Positions 61,701 through 64,000 of a stretch of 64,000 bases of DNA are shown piece by piece. The stretch's first letter is position 1. Each line of letters begins with the position of its first letter. Source of the DNA: Acanthopleura granulata (Eukaryota; Mollusca; Polyplacophora; Chitonida; Chitonidae); contig JABBOT010000027.1 in the NCBI GenBank assembly GCA_016165875.1, positions 2,457,939 through 2,521,938 of the forward strand. Direction: 5' to 3'. The notes beneath the pieces were generated by a model, which was not told the origin of the DNA, searched no databases, and saw only the letters and a program-made list of their open reading frames with translations. A program made the translations under genes and the position numbers.

Positions 61701-61817
61701 GACTACCTTCTCTATCGGGCACTCACCAACCTGAAAGGAATTTAAGTCTTCTGTTTTCGAAGATAATTTCATCTCCGTTTTACCGCCGTCTTGGTTTCCT
61801 GTACTTGCAGCCATCAT
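43770..61817 (-). CDS. DUF4140/DUF4139 (F37C4.5-like, MuiA-family) protein, complete
   Basis: Proteins of this family (C. elegans F37C4.5, bacterial MuiA-like) have no established biochemical function. Exons on the minus strand are 61817-61588, 56063-55826, 54140-53929, 53425-53290, 52343-52195, then one of 50650-50509 or 50462-50318, then 49026-48787, 45173-44940 and 43961-43770 (stop 43772-43770). All borders are GT-AG and all phases match, giving 590 or 591 residues. The N-terminus carries the DUF4140 pattern (CPIEKVVVYQDRAEVCR, then GENEVIVTELSEFVDQDSIR). Residues 78-226 include two Lys/Glu-rich coiled-coil stretches. DUF4139 follows, with QASWTPKYDIRVFP, YYGLIQQSTREDW, LFLSTAMPSIGGIIPTLG, YAFLPGPTNIFLDNNFVA and the closing WQITVKESDKKEITLKYTIE YPAGE. 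No signal peptide or membrane span is seen. Two in-frame ATGs start it (61817, 61814). It is head-to-head with the KDM1A-like gene. Confidence 0.93.
46746..46840 (-). repeat. tRNA-derived SINE, 3' fragment, diverged
   Basis: ATTTATTTCATTAAGGC, ATTCAAGAATGTTTTCACTT and GATCAGCATTATAGG resemble the tail and body of the SINE family. It lies in a DUF4139-gene intron. Confidence 0.45.
47690..47955. repeat. 43-44-bp tandem repeat, six copies
   Basis: The unit runs TTATTACCAGTGTATGGCTG then GGCAGTGAAAGGTGAGAAACAGAC. Copies are nearly identical, differing mainly by one A. It is in the intron between the DUF4139-gene exons at 48787 and 45173. Confidence 0.92.
49152..49553 (-). repeat. tRNA-derived SINE, internally expanded
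   Basis: The tail and first body segment (49152-49235: TTATTTGAATGGTGTTTATG, GAGTTTTCACTTATATGAAA) are separated from the rest (about 49385-49553: CATGATCATCTGCAGATTGC, TTCCCACGTATGACCGGAGA) by about 150 bp of foreign sequence. It lies in a DUF4139-gene intron. Confidence 0.7.
49815..49990. repeat. Degenerate short tandem repeats
   Basis: The motif CATACATGTGCATGACATCT, with a GTCATCTGTCACATGTG extension, repeats five times with variation. It sits directly beside the 45-bp array. Confidence 0.75.
50041..50265. repeat. 45-bp tandem repeat, exactly five units
   Basis: The unit is GCTAAGGTGGGGGCAAGTCT then GTGGGTGAAGGAATCCATTCTTTAT, and 225 bp are filled exactly. The divisible-by-three period leaves an open frame. 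It starts about 50 bp downstream (in gene direction) of alternative exon 6B. Confidence 0.92.
50318..50462 (-). CDS. Alternative exon 6B of the DUF4139 gene
   Basis: The acceptor TTCATTTCTTTCAG and the weak donor GAG|GTCTGA frame 145 nt. Entry and exit phases are identical to exon 6A. It encodes 48 residues (GGLYSVRGNIMAKSMHAPVG, ending ADAMRSAMPMPTMKAAVSE), a Met/Ala-rich linker of the kind I associate with this family. If spliced after exon 6A it is read in another frame and stops after 25 codons. Confidence 0.8.
50509..50650 (-). CDS. Alternative exon 6A of the DUF4139 gene
   Basis: The acceptor TTTTCTGTTGTAG and the donor CAG|GTATTGG frame 142 nt. It enters with one base completing an Arg codon (AG|A) and leaves in phase 0. 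It encodes 47 residues beginning AGGMFKSFRKKRAYAHPLQS, a basic linker within DUF4139. Reading past the donor meets a TAG at once (GTA TTG GAA TAG). It lies 46 nt from exon 6B and is inferred to be mutually exclusive with it. Confidence 0.8.
51773..52040 (-). repeat. tRNA-derived SINE, near full length
   Basis: It runs from ATTTATTTATTTGATTGGTG and CTCAAGAATATTTCACCTAT, through CAGGAGCTGGGCTTGAACTG, to ACTCACTCTGCCAGGAAGGA. It lies in the intron between exon 5 (52195) and alternative exon 6A. Confidence 0.85.
54892..55453. mobile_element. Foldback of a second tRNA-derived SINE-like element
   Basis: Two arms of about 185 nt (54892-55077 and 55233-55418) are inverted copies at roughly 96% identity by eye. 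The right-hand copy reads on the plus strand with an A-box-like TGGTCTAGATGG (55268-55279) and a B-box-like GGTTTGAAACC (55325-55335), and is tRNA-Ser/Leu-like rather than related to the common SINE. Its 76-nt tail also occurs as a direct repeat at 55078-55153 and 55378-55453. It lies in the DUF4139-gene intron between exons 56063-55826 and 54140-53929. Confidence 0.85.
56133..56407 (+). repeat. tRNA-derived SINE, full length
   Basis: The tRNA head starts at GGGGCCTTCGTGACTTAGTT, box B GAGTTCAAGTCC is at 56210-56221, and the body and tail (CACCAATCAAATAAATAAAT and further AAAT units) are intact. It lies in the first intron of the DUF4139 gene, antisense to it. Confidence 0.9.
56926..58619 (-). 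mobile_element. pogo/Tigger-like DNA transposon, degenerate
   Basis: The ends CTGTAAATGCCTTTTTATTC and GCATTTACAG are terminal inverted repeats. They continue for about 80 bp through GCGGATT/CGCGAAAGTTTAT motifs and are flanked by TA on both sides (56924-56925, 58620-58621), the target expected for the Tc1/mariner-pogo superfamily. The interior holds a broken DDE-type transposase on the minus strand. It lies in intron 1 of the DUF4139 gene. Confidence 0.8.
57213..57756 (-). pseudogene. Degenerate DDE_1-type (pogo/Tigger) transposase fragment
   Basis: Read on the minus strand with frame changes, it resembles the core of a DDE_1 transposase. Segments are PPQLIYPGKT and TESHWSTDESMLRYVDEVII, then IFDVFRAHQGG (a catalytic Asp block), then CFTDRLQPIS, FQAWYANEV and KPIHARWIIKC. 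The reading frame is interrupted by stops and a frameshift between 57482 and 57556. The Asp normally expected after LQP-L/I is Ser, so the enzyme is dead. The N-terminal DNA-binding part is not recognised. Confidence 0.7.
58911..59044. mobile_element. Foldback/MITE-like element
   Basis: Arms of about 55 bp are inverted at roughly 85%. The left is TTATCCGCATGTTCAGAAGG then GTATATGGGGATTTCAACCC. The right is GGGTTTAAATCCCCATATAT then CCTTCTCAACACATGGATAA. Only about 25 bp separate the arms. Confidence 0.7.
59162..59193. repeat. Short perfect inverted repeat with CRE-like arms
   Basis: GTGACGTAACA and TGTTACGTCAC are perfect 11-bp arms around a 10-bp spacer. Each contains TGACGTAA, a CRE/bZIP-like half. 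A regulatory role is speculative. Confidence 0.5.
60815..61042. mobile_element. Foldback/MITE-like element in intron 1 of the DUF4139 gene
   Basis: The left arm (from ATCAGCAATCGGTAATAAGC through GCATTGCAGAAGTCTCTCAA to TTTGGACAAGG) is the imperfect reverse complement of the right arm (CTTGTCCAAAACCAGCGTGC through GAGAGACTTCTGCAATGCTG to ACTGCTGAT). Arms are about 75 bp with about 70 bp between. Confidence 0.7.
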
Positions 61818-62294
61818 TTTGACTTCTTTGACTTACTGACGCTATATGTACAGGAACATACTGCAGCAGTACGTACACGCCCCTTAGTTTCGATGCTAAC
61901 CTCGGCGCGGATTGACCTGATCACTGGAACGACTACCTCTGCCACACAGTCCAACAACTCTTGTTGTAGGGTTTAAATATTTTATAAAATCGATGCCAAA
62001 CTTCAATAAGGCTAAATAAGGAGGTTATAAGTATAGACATTTCAGCAGTTTGCCAGTGACCCACGACAAAGATAACTACTTTTTCTACATCAGAGATGGT
62101 TATTTCGTGACGAAGACGAAGATGCTGTCTCCCAAGTAAATTCCGAGAAGCCGGAAAAACACGGACATACCCGATTGAAAAGCACGCCAGAAGCCGGAGC
62201 AGCTGCAAGACAGCTGAAAACAACAACGTGACCGTCAACATTTAACACAGGGATAGTTATACAACGGCATTATCTGCCGTTTATCACGAAAAAC
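61818..62294. promoter_or_regulatory. Divergent (bidirectional) promoter region
   Basis: The start codons of the minus-strand DUF4139 gene (61817) and the plus-strand KDM1A-like gene (62295) are 477 bp apart and diverge. The interval has more CpG than its surroundings and two ETS-like AAGCCGGA motifs near 62151 and 62190. No clear TATA box is placed for either gene. Confidence 0.6.
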
Positions 62295-62477
62295 ATGTCA
62301 TCGGCGCCAAGTAACTCGAAGGGCATGTCTGTGTCTTCATTAATGTCTCAAAAGCTAGAGAAAAAGGATGCTGATTCGGGTGGAGAAGATCGGAAGAGGT
62401 CGAGTCCTATGGAAGACAATGAGAGTGGCGACAGCCAGACAGACGGGAGACGGACCAGCCGACGCAAGAAGGCACGG
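62295..62477 (+). CDS. KDM1A: Lysine-specific histone demethylase 1A-like, first coding exon (3'-partial)
   Basis: KDM1A (LSD1) is the nuclear FAD-dependent demethylase of histone H3K4me1/2 in CoREST complexes. This exon encodes 61 residues from an ATG to a donor CGG|GTACGT at 62477/62478, ending in phase 0. The segment DGRRTSRRKKAR matches the conserved nuclear-localisation stretch just before the VEYREMDESL region of animal KDM1A. The preceding Ser/Lys/Glu-rich sequence (MSSAPSNSKGMSVSSL, SGGEDRKRSSPMEDNESGDS) is poorly conserved, as expected for this tail. The next exon was not found before 64000, so the SWIRM, amine-oxidase and tower domains lie outside. Identification rests on about a dozen residues. 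Confidence 0.72.
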
Positions 62478-63840
62478 GTACGTCGTGAGAAAAAAAAAAG
62501 TTCTGTTCAAGTGTTTTCGGGTTTCTCTCATGCCTGTCAGAACATCGAATATGGTTACAAGGATGTGCACTACAGCATACAAATACTTAGACGTGTCGAT
62601 ATGAAAGGTGTACTTAAGTCAGTTGCGATTTACTTCAGTGCAACAACAACAACTAAATAAGCTTCATAGCTGTTTGGAGTTCGAATGTAGGACATATTCC
62701 CCCCCCACCCCCGTGGACTCTGGTTTCACGAGTTTTAATAAGTAAATATTATGACAAGCACGTATTTATATACATGTGAAAGGTGATCGAGATAAAACAT
62801 ACACAATTTTTTTGTCGTGGCTATAGACAGGTAATCCTTTCTACCTATATACAAGGCAGCATGTTTAGACATGAGATAAATACCAATAAAAGATTAGAAA
62901 GTCATAATTTAATACGATTGCCTATTATAATGAACAGGAGAGATTATTTCATGCTGTTCTCCTGGTTAAATTTAGTCAAAAATTTTCTAATGAAATGCAT
63001 TTCCTTGACATCTCTCACCTATTTGTTTTCCACTGAAAGTGTGAAGAAAGGGAAAATTTTTGGTTACTGGCAAGAATTGGAGGTGTATTAATTTGTTGCC
63101 AATGTACCCATACCTGTTCCTCCAGGAACTGCCCGTTTCTCCAGTGCAGTGTTTGTTGCAACCACAACATGTTATGGCATCAATTAAATTGTCCTGATGG
63201 GAAATTGTTGGTGGGGGGGAAGTGTTTAGGGTGGAATATATCCGTACCCCTTCAAGTTCAGTAGAACATCATTGCGCATGAGCAGAACTGATCATAAGTG
63301 GGGTAAACGAATGCGCATGGTCATTTATGCATATGCTTAGTTTAATGTTAGACAGTCGGCCCATATGAGATAACCCAGGATTGAGCTCATTTCTGATTAA
63401 TTTTTTTGTATGACATTAATGCATAAGAAGGGCTGAAAAGTGTGTGACTGCCAAGGGTTACTGTGGGTTTGTTTGTCCTGCAGCAAAGAAATCCCAGTCC
63501 TGCACACCATAAATAGGGCTTCCAATGACTGGTAACTGTCGGTCTGAATCCGATACCTGGTACAGGTGATATATCTGGCATGCAAATATCTTTTCCACAA
63601 GGTCTTTACTTCTTGTATTCCATTCCAACGTCACAGTTTTGAGCCACTGTTCGACGTTATGGGCCAAAGAGGTAAGTTTATCCTAATTTCATCTACGCGA
63701 CACTATGCAAAAGTTACCTAAAAAATGGTTGTATTTAAGGTTTTTTTTGTGTTATAGCTGTCACGTGAAGTTTGGGCTACATGTAGTTGATATAAGCAGA
63801 GTAAGACAGTCGATGTTTAACCTGTTCGATTCGTCAGTGA
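62478..63840. other. KDM1A-like intron 1, no further exon recognised
   Basis: No segment continuing the KDM1A protein was found. A C-rich tract (CCCCCCCCACCCCCG) lies near 62700-62714. Small open frames are unremarkable. Confidence 0.5.
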
Positions 63841-63849
63841 GACGGTCTG

Positions 63850-64000
63850 GAGAGAGCTGGAGAAGGTCGGTGAAGCATGCTGGTACAAACACACAATAAA
63901 TATGGTTTCATCTCAGTTTGGCTATTAAATCTTCCCCCTGGTGGGCTCTGAACACGTCAAATATTGTCAAACACTTCTGGGTAGGTCTCAGTTTTAGCGC
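63850..64000 (-). mobile_element. Second copy of the pogo/Tigger-like transposon, cut by the window end
   Basis: From GGAGAAGGTCGGTGAAGCAT to the last base this matches 57450-57562 of the transposon in intron 1 of the DUF4139 gene, with an extra 25 bp near 63898-63922. It lies in the KDM1A-like intron. Its ends are not visible here. Confidence 0.75.

Overview
This is eukaryotic (metazoan) nuclear DNA. All recognisable genes are split into short exons with GT-AG borders, most of the window is intron or intergenic, and it is full of SINEs, foldback elements and minisatellites. A tRNA-derived SINE recurs throughout, and I associate its type with molluscs and other lophotrochozoans from memory. 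There is a DUF4140/DUF4139 (F37C4.5-like) gene of the kind found in invertebrates. Together these suggest a lophotrochozoan, probably a mollusc; the species cannot be fixed from sequence alone.

Layout. (1) 537-5578, plus strand: the last six coding exons of glutamine-dependent NAD+ synthetase (NADSYN1), with a retroposed-looking copy of its own terminal exon in one intron. (2) About 6.1-11.5 kb: intergenic, with SINEs and a 39-bp minisatellite (8411-9260). (3) 11501-19352, minus strand: nine exons of an FLVCR-family major-facilitator transporter. A phase-compatible 5' coding exon lies about 15.7 kb further upstream (35136-35568). The intervening intron holds a nearly identical 5.65-kb tandem duplication (22134-33425) and a diverged third copy of its left end. 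(4) About 35.6-43.7 kb: intergenic, with a 33-bp minisatellite immediately upstream of the FLVCR 5' exon and several other repeats. (5) 43770-61817, minus strand: a complete DUF4140/DUF4139 gene with ten exon positions, nine of them used per transcript. Its introns contain minisatellites, SINEs, a tRNA-type foldback and a pogo/Tigger-like DNA transposon. (6) 62295-62477, plus strand: the first coding exon of a KDM1A (LSD1)-like histone demethylase, head-to-head with the DUF4139 gene across about 480 bp. The rest of that gene lies beyond the window.

The most notable observation is in the DUF4139 gene. Two adjacent exons (50509-50650 and 50318-50462) have the same entry and exit phases and are separated by only 46 nt. 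Using both, or neither, gives an early stop. This is the formal and steric signature of mutually exclusive splicing. Other points of interest are the FLVCR intronic tandem duplication, the NADSYN1 terminal-exon copy flanked by 27-bp direct repeats, and several large foldbacks. The genes are unrelated in function and do not form an operon-like system.
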